In this document: positions 54,078 to 62,798 of the stretch, in pieces
How the letters are laid out: each line of letters begins with the position of its first letter
Position numbering within the stretch: position 1 is the stretch's first letter
From: Edaphobacter lichenicola
GTDB lineage: Bacteria > Acidobacteriota > Terriglobia > Terriglobales > Acidobacteriaceae
Direction: 5' to 3'
Assembly: GCF_014201315.1 (NCBI RefSeq)
Contig: NZ_JACHDY010000004.1
Location: 186,001 to 250,000 of the forward strand
Length of the DNA: 64,000 nucleotides
Notes under the pieces: model-generated
Told to the model about the DNA's origin: nothing
The model's database searches: none
What the model saw: the letters and a program-made list of their open reading frames with translations, nothing else
Program-made: the position numbers and the translations under genes

Positions 54078-54258
54078 GTCCTGCCGGACGGGCGCCCTGC
54101 GCGGGCCGCGGTCACTTCGTGACGTGTGTACCGGTCTTGATGGAACGAACGCCGTGGGCTCTCCCGTTGGTCGGAAAGGAAGATGGCTCGCGACCAACGG
54201 GAGCGCCAACCGAAGGGGTATACAAGTCACGAAGTGACCGCGGCCCGCGCAGGGCGCA
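54078..54258. repeat. palindromic intergenic element, copy F
   Basis: The outer arms contain a perfect 32-bp inverted repeat (starting GCGCCCTGCGCGGGCCGCGG and ending with GTCACTTCGTGAC on the left). The centre is CTCCCGTTGGTCG/CGACCAACGGGAG. The right tip lacks the CCGTCCGGCAGGAC end of the other copies. It starts 8 bp after the scpA stop and ends 7 bp before the PEP-CTERM gene stop. Confidence 0.87.
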
Positions 54259-54265
54259 CTTGCGC

Positions 54266-54886
54266 CTAGCGATTCGCCCGGCGGCGAACAGCAGCGGTGA
54301 ACCATAACAGACCCGTCCCTACCAGCAACAGGCTTCCCGGCTCGGGAATCGGCGAAACCGCAGGACCAGGGGGATCCATCGCCTCGAAGATCTCCTCACC
54401 CGCCCCATCGGTCCAGGCAAGGTCCCCCACCGAGTTGAGAAATATCTGGTCAGCCGAACCATTACTGAGAAATTGGAGATTGTCTCCCGACCCAATGTAG
54501 GTACCGTTTTTGTTGCCATTCGGGTTGAACACCGACCCCAGTCCAACCACGCCCTGATTGCAGACCTTCTTCAACGCGTTGAAGCCCGTCGGGGTCGAGC
54601 TGCACGGAGTCCCGTCGTCATAGACAAGGTCCGGAGCAGACGAACTGGCCGTCCCTGCCACGCCATCGACATAGGTCACGTAACAGGTAAAGCTGGCAAA
54701 GCCGCACCCGTAGCTCTGGGAGATCACCACATCGCCGGCGGTGTCCATGCCAACGAGGTTCCGGCCATTGGCAGTGCCCAGATCAAGGATGGTGTACGAA
54801 TTCGCGGCTGCCGGTTTTGGACAGACAAAGAGAGCGGCGGCGAGGAGAGCGACCGAGGCACTAAGCCAGTGTGCAGGACGTTTCAT
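54266..54886 (-). CDS. PEP-CTERM sorting-domain exported protein
   Basis: This 206-residue protein has a signal peptide (WLSASVALLAAALFVCPKPAAA) and ends IPEPGSLLLVGTGLLWFTAAVRRRANR, the PEP-CTERM signal: PEP motif, transmembrane helix and arginine cluster recognised by exosortase. The middle domain (YTILDLGTANGRNLVGMDTAGDVVISQ) resembles HAF/extracellular-repeat style propeller modules. No exosortase is in the window. It is convergent with scpA. Confidence 0.9.
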   Translation of the reverse strand: MKRPAHWLSASVALLAAALFVCPKPAAANSYTILDLGTANGRNLVGMDTAGDVVISQSYGCGFASFTCYVTYVDGVAGTASSSAPDLVYDDGTPCSSTPTGFNALKKVCNQGVVGLGSVFNPNGNKNGTYIGSGDNLQFLSNGSADQIFLNSVGDLAWTDGAGEEIFEAMDPPGPAVSPIPEPGSLLLVGTGLLWFTAAVRRRANR

Positions 54887-55292
54887 GAAAGGACCCTCGA
54901 AAAGCTGAATTATAGTATCGGTCTTTGGATGCGGCGACGAACGATAGTTGTAGCTCCACGCCTCTGCTAAAAGCGGGTCTACCGCCGTTTGGAGGGAATA
55001 GTGCAGATCGCAGAGATTACGTTACACCCTCGCAGTGATGGCCTGCCGCCGGGGGAACGATCGGACCTGCGGTCTGGGGAGCGATCGGCTGCTCTTATCC
55101 AAGCTGGCACCGCACTGCAAACTCTTGCAAACAATCGGTAATCGGCTCATTCCGCACCCCGCTCGTCTCTACCGGGCCACTGGTTTTAGCGAGGTCAAAA
55201 GAACTTATGTTTCACATCCCTGTAACACTCCATTCGCATACCGGGCCTATCGTCACCTCACGCACTCATCTTGAATCCTAGGCGAATCTATT
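54887..55292. other. 406-bp intergenic region, no gene supported
   Basis: It lies between the divergent PEP-CTERM gene and the phosphate transporter. I see no reading frame with coding features and no convincing Pho box. Promoters of both genes are presumably here. Confidence 0.4.
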
Positions 55293-56897
55293 ATGGCTAC
55301 TCCTGTAATCCCCCCCACTGGCTCATTACTAGACCAGAAGATGGGAAAGTCGTCCCCCGGCAAGATCGGCGGCATTATCTTCGGCATCCTGCTGATCGGC
55401 GGTCTGGGCTACATCGCCAACCGCCTCTACTCCGATCTTCTCCCCGTCCATGAAAGCTCAGTCTTTCCCTTTATTCTGCTGGGTCTGGCGCTGTTCATCG
55501 CGCTCGGGTTCGAGTTCGTCAACGGCTTCCACGACACTGCCAACGCGGTCGCGACGGTCATCTACACCCACGCGCTTGAGCCCCACGTCGCAGTGGTCTG
55601 GTCCGGGCTCTGGAACTTCATCGGCGTGCTTACCAGCTCCGGCGCCGTGGCCTTCGCGATCATCTCCCTGCTGCCCGTCGAGCTGATCCTGAAGGTGAGC
55701 AAAGGTTCGGGTTTTGCGATGGTCTTCGCGCTGCTCATCGCGGCCATCCTCTGGAACCTCGCCACCTGGTGGAAGGGGCTGCCGGCGTCGAGCTCTCACA
55801 CCATGATCGGCTCGATCATCGGGGTCGGTGTCGCAAACCAGCTGATGCACGGCACCAGTGGTGTCAGCGGCGTCGACTGGGAGCAGGTCACCAAGGTTTT
55901 CAAGGCGCTGCTCATCTCTCCGCTGGTCGGCTTCGGCTGCGCGGCTCTGGTCTTCCTGCTGCTGAAGGCGCTTTTGAAGGATCCGCGCCTCTACGAGGCT
56001 CCGAAGGGAACAGAACCCCCGCCCTTCTACATCCGCGCGCTGCTGGTGCTCACCTGCACCGGCGTCAGCTTCGCCCATGGCTCCAACGACGGCCAGAAGG
56101 GCATGGGCCTCATCATGCTCATCCTGGTGGGAACGGTTCCGACCGCCTACGCGCTGAACCACACCGTCGGCGTCAATGAGGTCCAGACCTTCGCGGCGGT
56201 CTCGCAGCAGGTGATGGGTGCAATCGGAAACTATGTCGATCCGAACACCACGGTGGGCGACAGCGGCCCCGAACTCGAGTCCTTCGTCAGCACCCACAAG
56301 TTCACCCCGCACACCATGCTTGCCCTGCAGGAGATGGTCGGCGACATCCGCAACGAGGCCACCCAGTACAAGTCTCTCGGCGCGGTGCCGTCAAACATGC
56401 AGGCCAACGTTCGCAACCAGATGTATCTCACCAGTGAGACGCTCCGCCTGATGCCGAAGTACGGCCCCAAGGTGAGCGACGGCGACCAGAAGATCTTCAA
56501 GAACTACAAGGGCCTGCTGGACAGGTCGACTAAGTTCATCCCGCCGTGGGTGAAGGTCGCGGTCGCCCTCGCGCTCGGTCTCGGAACCATGATCGGCTGG
56601 AAGCGCATCGTGGTCACCGTCGGCGAAAAGATCGGCAAGACTCACCTGACCTACGCACAGGGGCTCTCCGCCGAACTGGTCGCAATGCTCACCATTCTTG
56701 CCGCCGACCAGTACGGCCTGCCGGTAAGCACAACGCACGTGCTCTCCTCAGGCGTCGCCGGCACCATGGCCGCGAACAAGAGCGGCCTGCAGATGTCCAC
56801 CCTGCGCGACATCGCCCTGGCCTGGGTCTTCACCCTCCCGGTCGCGGCGCTGCTCTCGGGCTGCCTCTTCTGGGTCTTCAATATGCTTACGAAATAA
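55293..56897 (+). CDS. pit: PiT-family inorganic phosphate transporter
   Basis: This 534-residue protein has the PiT repeats FEFVNGFHDTANAVATVIYTHAL and SFAHGSNDGQKGMGLIMLI, with about 10 membrane helices. The central cytoplasmic part (residues about 300-430, VNEVQTFAAVSQQVMG...MPKYGPKVSDGD) is much larger than in PitA. The last repeat is GLPVSTTHVLSSGVAGTMAA. It imports phosphate with cations. It stands between scpA and scpB, which are normally neighbours. Confidence 0.92.
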   Translation: MATPVIPPTGSLLDQKMGKSSPGKIGGIIFGILLIGGLGYIANRLYSDLLPVHESSVFPFILLGLALFIALGFEFVNGFHDTANAVATVIYTHALEPHVAVVWSGLWNFIGVLTSSGAVAFAIISLLPVELILKVSKGSGFAMVFALLIAAILWNLATWWKGLPASSSHTMIGSIIGVGVANQLMHGTSGVSGVDWEQVTKVFKALLISPLVGFGCAALVFLLLKALLKDPRLYEAPKGTEPPPFYIRALLVLTCTGVSFAHGSNDGQKGMGLIMLILVGTVPTAYALNHTVGVNEVQTFAAVSQQVMGAIGNYVDPNTTVGDSGPELESFVSTHKFTPHTMLALQEMVGDIRNEATQYKSLGAVPSNMQANVRNQMYLTSETLRLMPKYGPKVSDGDQKIFKNYKGLLDRSTKFIPPWVKVAVALALGLGTMIGWKRIVVTVGEKIGKTHLTYAQGLSAELVAMLTILAADQYGLPVSTTHVLSSGVAGTMAANKSGLQMSTLRDIALAWVFTLPVAALLSGCLFWVFNMLTK

Positions 56898-57089
56898 CTC
56901 CTTAGAAAGCGCGGCACAGAGAGGTCCGCGAAGCAGCGGGCCTTCTCGTTTACTGGCCGCTCACACCCGCTCGCAGTAGCCCTCGAATCGCCTGCAACTC
57001 CGGCCACGCAGTCTTTTACAACGACTTATCCGCGTCGCAGGGAGGAGGAGCCTTCGCGTTGGTATGCTTAGAAGTACACCAACGAGACT

Positions 57090-58463
57090 ATGAGCCTTAA
57101 AGCAAAGATCGAAGCCGTCATCTACGCCTCAGAAGAACCAGTAACGCTGGCCCAGCTGGCCGGCCTCCTCGGCCACGAAGCCCAGGCCGAGCTGGACCAC
57201 CTCGACTCCGCGCAGCACTCCCTGGCGCTCGACGACGCAGCCGGCTCCTTGGACGAAGACGATCTCAACACGGAGGTCCTCGGCCCCGTCTCGCACCAGG
57301 CCGAGCCTCACGCCCAGGCCGAGCCTCACACTCAAGCAGAGCCGCACGCCGAAGCGCAGCCGCAGGAAGACGAGTTCAACGCACGTCACGCCGAAGAGCT
57401 CCACCGCCACCTGCACGAGGCTGCCGCACTGGAAGCAGCCCATGCCCGCGCCCTTCGCGAGCACGCCGCCGCCGATGCCGCCGCCATGAGCACGGCTGAC
57501 GATCTCGAAGCCGACTTCGAAGCCGACGCCAAAGCCGACCGCGAAGCTCCAGCCCAGCCCGGCCACCCCGCCGAGTCAGCCGCAGAGTACGCCTCACAGG
57601 TCTCCGAAGCATCCGCCGCAACTGAGCAGGGAAGCGACTCCCCTGCCGAACCCGCGCCCGCGGATAAGGACGAGAAGAAGCTTGCCCGCGAAGCCAGGGA
57701 GAAGGAGCGCCGCCTCCGCGAATACTTTCGCACCATCCTCGACCAGCTCATCGCCGACTACGCCACCTCCGAGCGCGGCCTCGAGATCCGCGAGGTCGCC
57801 GGTGGCTACCGCTTCGCCACCAAACCCGAGTACCACGACGCCGTCCGTGGCTTCGTCAAGAGCCTCAAGCCACCCCTGAAGCTCTCTCTCCAGGCCCTTG
57901 AAACCCTCGCCGTCGTCGCCTACAAGCAGCCCGTCACCGCCCCCGAGGTCTCCGAGATTCGCGGCGTCGACTCCGGCGGCGTCCTCGGCTCGCTGATGAC
58001 CCGCAAGCTCGTCGCCACCGCCGGCCGCAAGCAGGTCATCGGCCGACCCATTCTCTACAAGACCACCCGCGATTTTCTCCTCCGCTTCGGCCTCAAAGAC
58101 ATCAACGAGCTTCCCAGCATCGAAGAGTTTGAGAAGATGGCCGGCGAGCTGGCCGAGCAGGAGGAGATCCCCATGGAGCACCACGCACCCGAGTCCGCAA
58201 GCGACCTCGAACGGGAGAAGAACCAGACCGAGCCTCAGGCTGACGGCGACAGCAACGGAAGTAACGACAGCGGCGGAAGTAACGACAGCAGCGGAAGCGA
58301 AACTACCGGCGGCGAGACGGCAGCCGACGAAGCCATCGTAGACGGCCGGCTCTCCGGTCTACCGCCGAACTACGACACCGACCAGGTCGTCGACGGCGAA
58401 GACTCTCCCGCCCTCGACGCCGAGATTCAAAGCGAGCAGCGCCACGACTCCGAGGAGGGCTGA
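57090..58463 (+). CDS. scpB: segregation and condensation protein B with a large internal insertion
   Basis: ScpB works with ScpA in the SMC condensin complex. The family N-terminus is MSLKAKIEAVIYASEEPVTLAQLAGLLG (residues 1-28). It resumes at about residue 211 with REYFRTILDQLIADYATSERGLEIREVAGGYRFATKPEY and then LSLQALETLAVVAYKQPVTAPEVSEIRGVDSGGVL. Between them is a roughly 170-residue acidic, alanine- and histidine-rich insertion containing a repeated QAEPHA unit. A second acidic tail (GSNDSGGSNDSSGSE) ends the protein. Typical ScpB is about 200 residues. The insertion is probably disordered. Confidence 0.93.
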   Translation: MSLKAKIEAVIYASEEPVTLAQLAGLLGHEAQAELDHLDSAQHSLALDDAAGSLDEDDLNTEVLGPVSHQAEPHAQAEPHTQAEPHAEAQPQEDEFNARHAEELHRHLHEAAALEAAHARALREHAAADAAAMSTADDLEADFEADAKADREAPAQPGHPAESAAEYASQVSEASAATEQGSDSPAEPAPADKDEKKLAREAREKERRLREYFRTILDQLIADYATSERGLEIREVAGGYRFATKPEYHDAVRGFVKSLKPPLKLSLQALETLAVVAYKQPVTAPEVSEIRGVDSGGVLGSLMTRKLVATAGRKQVIGRPILYKTTRDFLLRFGLKDINELPSIEEFEKMAGELAEQEEIPMEHHAPESASDLEREKNQTEPQADGDSNGSNDSGGSNDSSGSETTGGETAADEAIVDGRLSGLPPNYDTDQVVDGEDSPALDAEIQSEQRHDSEEG

Positions 58464-58469
58464 TGACCT

Positions 58470-58652
58470 ATGACCCCTGCCAATCTCGACCCCGAACCCG
58501 ATCCGCGCGACTCTCCCGACAGCCCGGAAGATAACGAGCCCGACACCCTGGCCACACCCGAGGGTGACGCCGAAGACCTGCCCGACGCTCCCCTCAAGCC
58601 AGCTCCCGCCGGTATGCAGCGCATCCGGCCGATCGACACCAGCAAGCGCTAA
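58470..58652 (+). CDS. small acidic proline-rich protein (60 aa)
   Basis: MTPANLDPEPDPRDSPDSPEDNEPD is an acidic, proline-rich, disorder-like start; the end PAGMQRIRPIDTSKR is basic. A GAGGAGG sequence is 10 bases upstream of ATG 58470, and scpB ends six bases before it, so an operon with scpB is likely. No family is recognised. Confidence 0.5.
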   Translation: MTPANLDPEPDPRDSPDSPEDNEPDTLATPEGDAEDLPDAPLKPAPAGMQRIRPIDTSKR

Positions 58653-58726
58653 CCAGCGAAGAAAACAGCCGAGCCCTACTCGCCGGACACGAACCCTCTG
58701 GTACGCTGTTGCTGTTGATCGCCCTG

Positions 58727-59320
58727 ATGACCACAACACCCACGCAACCCAATCCCGACCTCTACTCGCACGTCAAAGTCGTCATCTCGATCATCGTCGG
58801 CCTCGGGATCACGACTCTGCTCAAAGGCTTCGCGCAGTTTGTCCAGCATCCCAAACGCGCCAAAGCCTCCCTCCTGCATCTCGGCTGGGCTGCATCGCTT
58901 CTGCTCTGGATCATTCACTTCTGGTGGTGGGAGTTTCGTCTTGCCATGGTGCAGCAGTGGACCTTCGCGATCTACTTCTTCGTTATCCTCTACGCGATCC
59001 TCTTCTACTTCCTCAGCACTCTGCTCTTCCCGTCGGACCTGAACGACTACACCGGCTACGAAGACTACTTCCTCTCACGACGCGAATGGTTCTTCGGCTT
59101 TCTCGCCGCCACCTTCCTTGCCGACATCATCGACACCAGCCTCAAGGGCACTGCGTATCTCCACTCCTTCGGCCTCGAGTACCCCATTCGAATCGCCGCT
59201 TATCTTGTCCTCTGCGTCATCGCGATGATCACAAAAAATCGCCGCACGCAGCTCACGCTACTGGCCTTGTCGATCCTCTATCAGATCTCCTACATCATCC
59301 GTCTCTACGCCACAGAGTAG
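58727..59320 (+). CDS. multi-pass membrane protein of unknown function
   Basis: This 197-residue protein (ATG 58727; a TTG at 58709 is also possible) has about six hydrophobic segments: VKVVISIIVGLGITTLLKGFAQFV, LLHLGWAASLLLWIIHFWWWEF, FAIYFFVILYAILFYFLSTLLF and others. A conserved-looking loop is NDYTGYEDYFLSRREWFFGF. I cannot name the family. It ends 15 bp from the convergent PEP-CTERM gene. Confidence 0.7.
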   Translation: MTTTPTQPNPDLYSHVKVVISIIVGLGITTLLKGFAQFVQHPKRAKASLLHLGWAASLLLWIIHFWWWEFRLAMVQQWTFAIYFFVILYAILFYFLSTLLFPSDLNDYTGYEDYFLSRREWFFGFLAATFLADIIDTSLKGTAYLHSFGLEYPIRIAAYLVLCVIAMITKNRRTQLTLLALSILYQISYIIRLYATE

Positions 59321-59335
59321 CCGACAACATCGCGC

Positions 59336-59941
59336 TCAAGCCCGCAGCCGCCGACGCGCCAGTGCCAGCAGCCCTGCAACCCCGGAGCCCAGCAGAACAA
59401 GGCTGGATGGCTCAGGAACCACGGCCTCGTTGATCGTGATGTTGTCGATGTTCAGCCCGATGCCCTCTCCCACCACGTCAGGAAAGACGACCGCATCGAT
59501 ATTGGACCAGTTCAAGGTGAGCAACCCGTCGGCATTGATATCTGCAGTGTTGCCCTGATGCACCAGGACGCCGTTTCTGTATCCATAAAACTCAACGCTT
59601 GGATCGAGCCCGATCTCCATGCTGTTCAGCGTAAACGCTGCGCCGGACGTGGAATAAAACTCCGGAGTAAAGATCGAGTAGGGAAGCGAATAGGGATAAG
59701 GAGCGGGCTCAAAGGGATAGTCTCCGCCATAGATGTACTCGGTTCCCGGAATGACCATCTCGTTTTGATCCAGTTGGCCGAAGATATAAAACTCATAAAA
59801 ATTCAGCGGCCCGGCCGAATCGAGAACGATCGGTTGCATATTGTTTGCCAGCCCCGCGAAGGTGATCGTCTCTGCGGAACCGAATCGGCTGGCGAGCAAC
59901 AGCACGGACAGAACAGCGAGGATGCGAAAGACTCTCGTCAT
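59336..59941 (-). CDS. PEP-CTERM sorting-domain exported protein
   Basis: ATG 59941 has AGGAG six bases upstream. The 201-residue protein has a signal peptide (ILAVLSVLLLASRFGSAE), a beta-rich body with an aromatic FYEFYIFGQLDQNEM segment, and ends EPSSLVLLGSGVAGLLALARRRLRA, a PEP-CTERM signal. The longer frame to 60100 lacks a signal-peptide-compatible start. It is the second PEP-CTERM gene near scpB. Confidence 0.88.
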   Translation of the reverse strand: MTRVFRILAVLSVLLLASRFGSAETITFAGLANNMQPIVLDSAGPLNFYEFYIFGQLDQNEMVIPGTEYIYGGDYPFEPAPYPYSLPYSIFTPEFYSTSGAAFTLNSMEIGLDPSVEFYGYRNGVLVHQGNTADINADGLLTLNWSNIDAVVFPDVVGEGIGLNIDNITINEAVVPEPSSLVLLGSGVAGLLALARRRLRA

Positions 59942-60290
59942 ATTCTTCTCCTTTTCTGAAGCGAACCAGACGCCAGGACAAAGTGCCGCAAAGTAAGAAC
60001 GAGTGCCCAGATATTTTTTTGAAGTCTCAGACTTTGCAATCGCAACTTCGAAATCGCAACCTTGAAATAGTGAGACGCGACCAATCAAACTTGCGACCAA
60101 TTTGTAAGCCCGGAAAAATCGAAAGAAGACGCTAACTCGTACTGCGCCAACTACATCGTTTCTGTGCCACCGAAACCCGACAGGCTGGATCTACGCCACC
60201 GAGGAAAAGCCCGTCCACGCAGCTCGTTACGTACTGAGTAGTGCGTCAGCTATAGTTTTATAGAGTCAATCAATTTACCAGGACCCTCCC
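59942..60290. other. 349-bp intergenic region, no gene supported
   Basis: It separates the divergent PEP-CTERM and acyltransferase genes. A short imperfect direct repeat (AATCGCAACTTCGA then AATCGCAACCTTGA, about 60040-60070) and a promoter-like AT stretch near 60250 are the only signals. Confidence 0.4.
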
Positions 60291-61463
60291 CTGTCTACTT
60301 CGTTCAAGGCCCAGCCCTCTCGCCAGCACATCAACAGTCTCGATGGCCTGCGAGGGTGCGCCTTCCTCATGGTCTTTTGCTATCACTACGGCATGACTGC
60401 TCACACGGAGGCCCACTGGGTCAACTACTTCATGCTGGTCACCACGGGCCTATGGTCAGGCGTCGACCTCTTCTTCGTTCTCTCCGGCTTTCTGATCACC
60501 GGCATCCTCCTCGACACCCGCGACAGCCAGAACTACTTCCGCAACTTCTACGCGCGCCGCGCCCTGCGAATCTTTCCTCTCTTCTACGGTGTTCTCTTCC
60601 TGTTGCTTGCTTTGACGCCGTTACTGCATCTGCAGTGGCGGCTGGGGCATCTGGCGTTGTTCTTCTATGCGAGCAACATCGCCGGTCACATCGATCCTTC
60701 TCTGAACGATCTGCGGCCCGCCGTCGATCTGGTGCATCTCTGGTCGCTGGCCGTCGAAGAACAGTTCTATCTCATCTGGCCCATGGTCGTGCTCTGGGTG
60801 CGTGACCGCCGCAGCCTGATTCGTGTCTGTCTGGGTACGATCTCGTTCTCCCTCCTGCTGCGATGCTTTCTGCTTTGGCGATTTCCGGGTGCGGTCTATG
60901 AGTGGTGCTACGGCGAGCTGCCCACACACTGCGACGGCCTGCTGTGCGGGGCCATCGTGGCAGCGCTCATCCGGAGCGTAGATCTCACGACGCTCATCCG
61001 GCGGTCCCGCATTCTCTTTCTCGTATCGTTGCTTGGAATCGCATCCCTCGCCATTCACTACGACGGGTTCGGATATCACAGCCCGGTATTGACCATCCTG
61101 GTTTACCCTCTGCTCGCTGTCATGTTCTCCTGCATCCTTCTTCGAACCTTGCAGCCCGGGACATTCTTCTCCCGCCTGGGCAGCCTCGGAGTTCTTCGTT
61201 TCTTCGGAAAGTACAGCTACGGAATGTACGTCTATCACCTGCTTTTTTTCCCTCTGGTCGGCACTTTGCTTCCACCCTTGCAGCGGCTGCTCCATTCAAG
61301 GACATGGGGCGGCGTCGTCTACGTCTTCGTTGTGCTTGGTTTAACCACGATCGTATCGGTTCTCAGCTATCAGCTTTACGAGCGCCATTGGCTCCGGCTG
61401 AAGTCACGCTTCAGTTACGTCAGACCAGCGACCAGATCCGCCGACTTGGCGACCCACTCCTGA
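60291..61463 (+). CDS. acyltransferase 3 (OafA/YrhL type), CTG start
   Basis: This 390-residue membrane protein has the acyltransferase 3 signature INSLDGLRGCAFLMVFCYHYG, LFFVLSGFLITGIL and YARRALRIFPLFYG, with about ten helices. It O-acetylates sugars or lipids in the envelope. The first ATG in frame (60369) falls inside the conserved helix after LDGLRG. No ATG, GTG or TTG precedes it back to the stop at 60261. A CTG at 60291 with AGGA seven bases upstream gives a full-length protein, so a non-standard start is likely. Confidence 0.85.
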   Translation: MSTSFKAQPSRQHINSLDGLRGCAFLMVFCYHYGMTAHTEAHWVNYFMLVTTGLWSGVDLFFVLSGFLITGILLDTRDSQNYFRNFYARRALRIFPLFYGVLFLLLALTPLLHLQWRLGHLALFFYASNIAGHIDPSLNDLRPAVDLVHLWSLAVEEQFYLIWPMVVLWVRDRRSLIRVCLGTISFSLLLRCFLLWRFPGAVYEWCYGELPTHCDGLLCGAIVAALIRSVDLTTLIRRSRILFLVSLLGIASLAIHYDGFGYHSPVLTILVYPLLAVMFSCILLRTLQPGTFFSRLGSLGVLRFFGKYSYGMYVYHLLFFPLVGTLLPPLQRLLHSRTWGGVVYVFVVLGLTTIVSVLSYQLYERHWLRLKSRFSYVRPATRSADLATHS

Positions 61464-61622
61464 TCGACGCATGTCTCTCGCACACTTGAATCTTCGCCCA
61501 ATCCAAAAACAAGCGATAATACAAAACAGGGAGAATACAAGGATTGACAGTCTCTGTCGATGGCATCCTCCGCACCACCCCGACCGCGATGAGCAGCCCC
61601 GCAGTCAGAAAGCCGGAAACAC

Positions 61623-62576
61623 ATGACGAAGTCCCCCTCCGCCCCAAAGCCCGACGCCAACGAAGAACCCAAAGGCGACCGCCTCCAGAAGATCCTCGCG
61701 CAGGCCGGAATCGCCAGCCGCCGCAAAGCCGAGGAGATCATCCTCGAAGGCCGCGTGCAGGTCAACGGCGTCATCGTCAACACCCTCGGCACCCGCCACG
61801 ATGCACTCAAAGATCACATCCGCGTAGACGGCAAGCTCCTCCACGGCCCCGAGCAGCAGCGTTACTACATGCTCAACAAGCCGCGCGGCTACGTCACCAC
61901 CCTCGACGACCCCGAGAAGCGCCCCACCGTCATGCAGCTCATGGCGAAGCAGAAGTCCGGCCCCCACGGCGACAACGTGCGCCTTTACCCTGTCGGCCGC
62001 CTCGACTATCTCAGCGAAGGCCTCATCCTGATGACCAACGACGGTAACCTCGCCAACGCGCTCTCAAAGGCCGCAGCCGGAGTGGAGAAAACTTACCTCG
62101 TCAAGATCAGCGGCACACCCACCGCGTCAGGCCTCGACCAGATCCGTCGCGGCATCATGATCGACCGCGGCCGTCTCGACGAGGTTCGCAGCGGCCGTCG
62201 CGATCGCATCATCACCTCGCCCGCCAAAGTCGAACTCGTTCGCGGCGGCGACAACCCCTGGTTCGAGCTCACCCTCATCGAAGGCCGCAATCGTCAGATC
62301 AGAAAGATGTTCGAGGAGATCGGCCACCACGTCGAAAAGATCCGCCGCATCGGTTATGGTGCACTTCGTCTCGACGTCCCGCCAGGCGAGTTCCGCGAGC
62401 TTACACTCGGCGAAGTGATGGCACTCGACCGCGCAGCGAAGGGCAAGAAGGTCGTCCCCAAAAAGAAGACACCGGAGTTTGCGCAGCTAAAATCTCCCGC
62501 GAAGAAAAAGTTTACAAAGCCCCGCCGACAACCCACCGGCACCAAATCCGCAAGTCGTCCGCGCCGTCCAAATTAG
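61623..62576 (+). CDS. rluB: RluB/RsuA-family pseudouridine synthase
   Basis: This 317-residue protein has an N-terminal S4 RNA-binding domain (DRLQKILAQAGIASRRKAEEIILEGRVQVNGVIV) and the catalytic aspartate motif VGRLDYLSEGLILMTNDGNLA, with LIEGRNRQIRKMFEEIGHHV. RluB modifies 23S rRNA; RsuA modifies 16S, and the assignment rests on similarity to S4-containing RluB. A lysine-rich tail (KKKTPEFAQLKSPAKKKF) adds about 40 residues. In many bacteria it follows scpB; here three genes intervene. Confidence 0.9.
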   Translation: MTKSPSAPKPDANEEPKGDRLQKILAQAGIASRRKAEEIILEGRVQVNGVIVNTLGTRHDALKDHIRVDGKLLHGPEQQRYYMLNKPRGYVTTLDDPEKRPTVMQLMAKQKSGPHGDNVRLYPVGRLDYLSEGLILMTNDGNLANALSKAAAGVEKTYLVKISGTPTASGLDQIRRGIMIDRGRLDEVRSGRRDRIITSPAKVELVRGGDNPWFELTLIEGRNRQIRKMFEEIGHHVEKIRRIGYGALRLDVPPGEFRELTLGEVMALDRAAKGKKVVPKKKTPEFAQLKSPAKKKFTKPRRQPTGTKSASRPRRPN

Positions 62577-62798
62577 TCTGTTGTCCATCCGACGTTCACT
62601 CCTTCGTAACCACATTCAGAGAACGTTTGTCTAACGAAGTACCTGCTTGGTACCCCCGTTTTTCTACGACCTTTGATCGCTTGACACACCTCTCTCGACA
62701 CGCTCAGAATACTCGCGCTATTAACCTTTCGGGTGATGACAATCGCAACCCGAAAGCATCCAATGAGTGCAGCAAGGATGTAGTCAAGGAGCAGCAGA

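Noticed and set aside
55200..55292. Pho box upstream of pit
   Set aside because: CTGTAACAC occurs once but without the repeated spacing of PhoB sites.
57300..57370. Short repeats in scpB as a CRISPR-like array
   Set aside because: They are 18-bp coding repeats inside a protein, without spacers.
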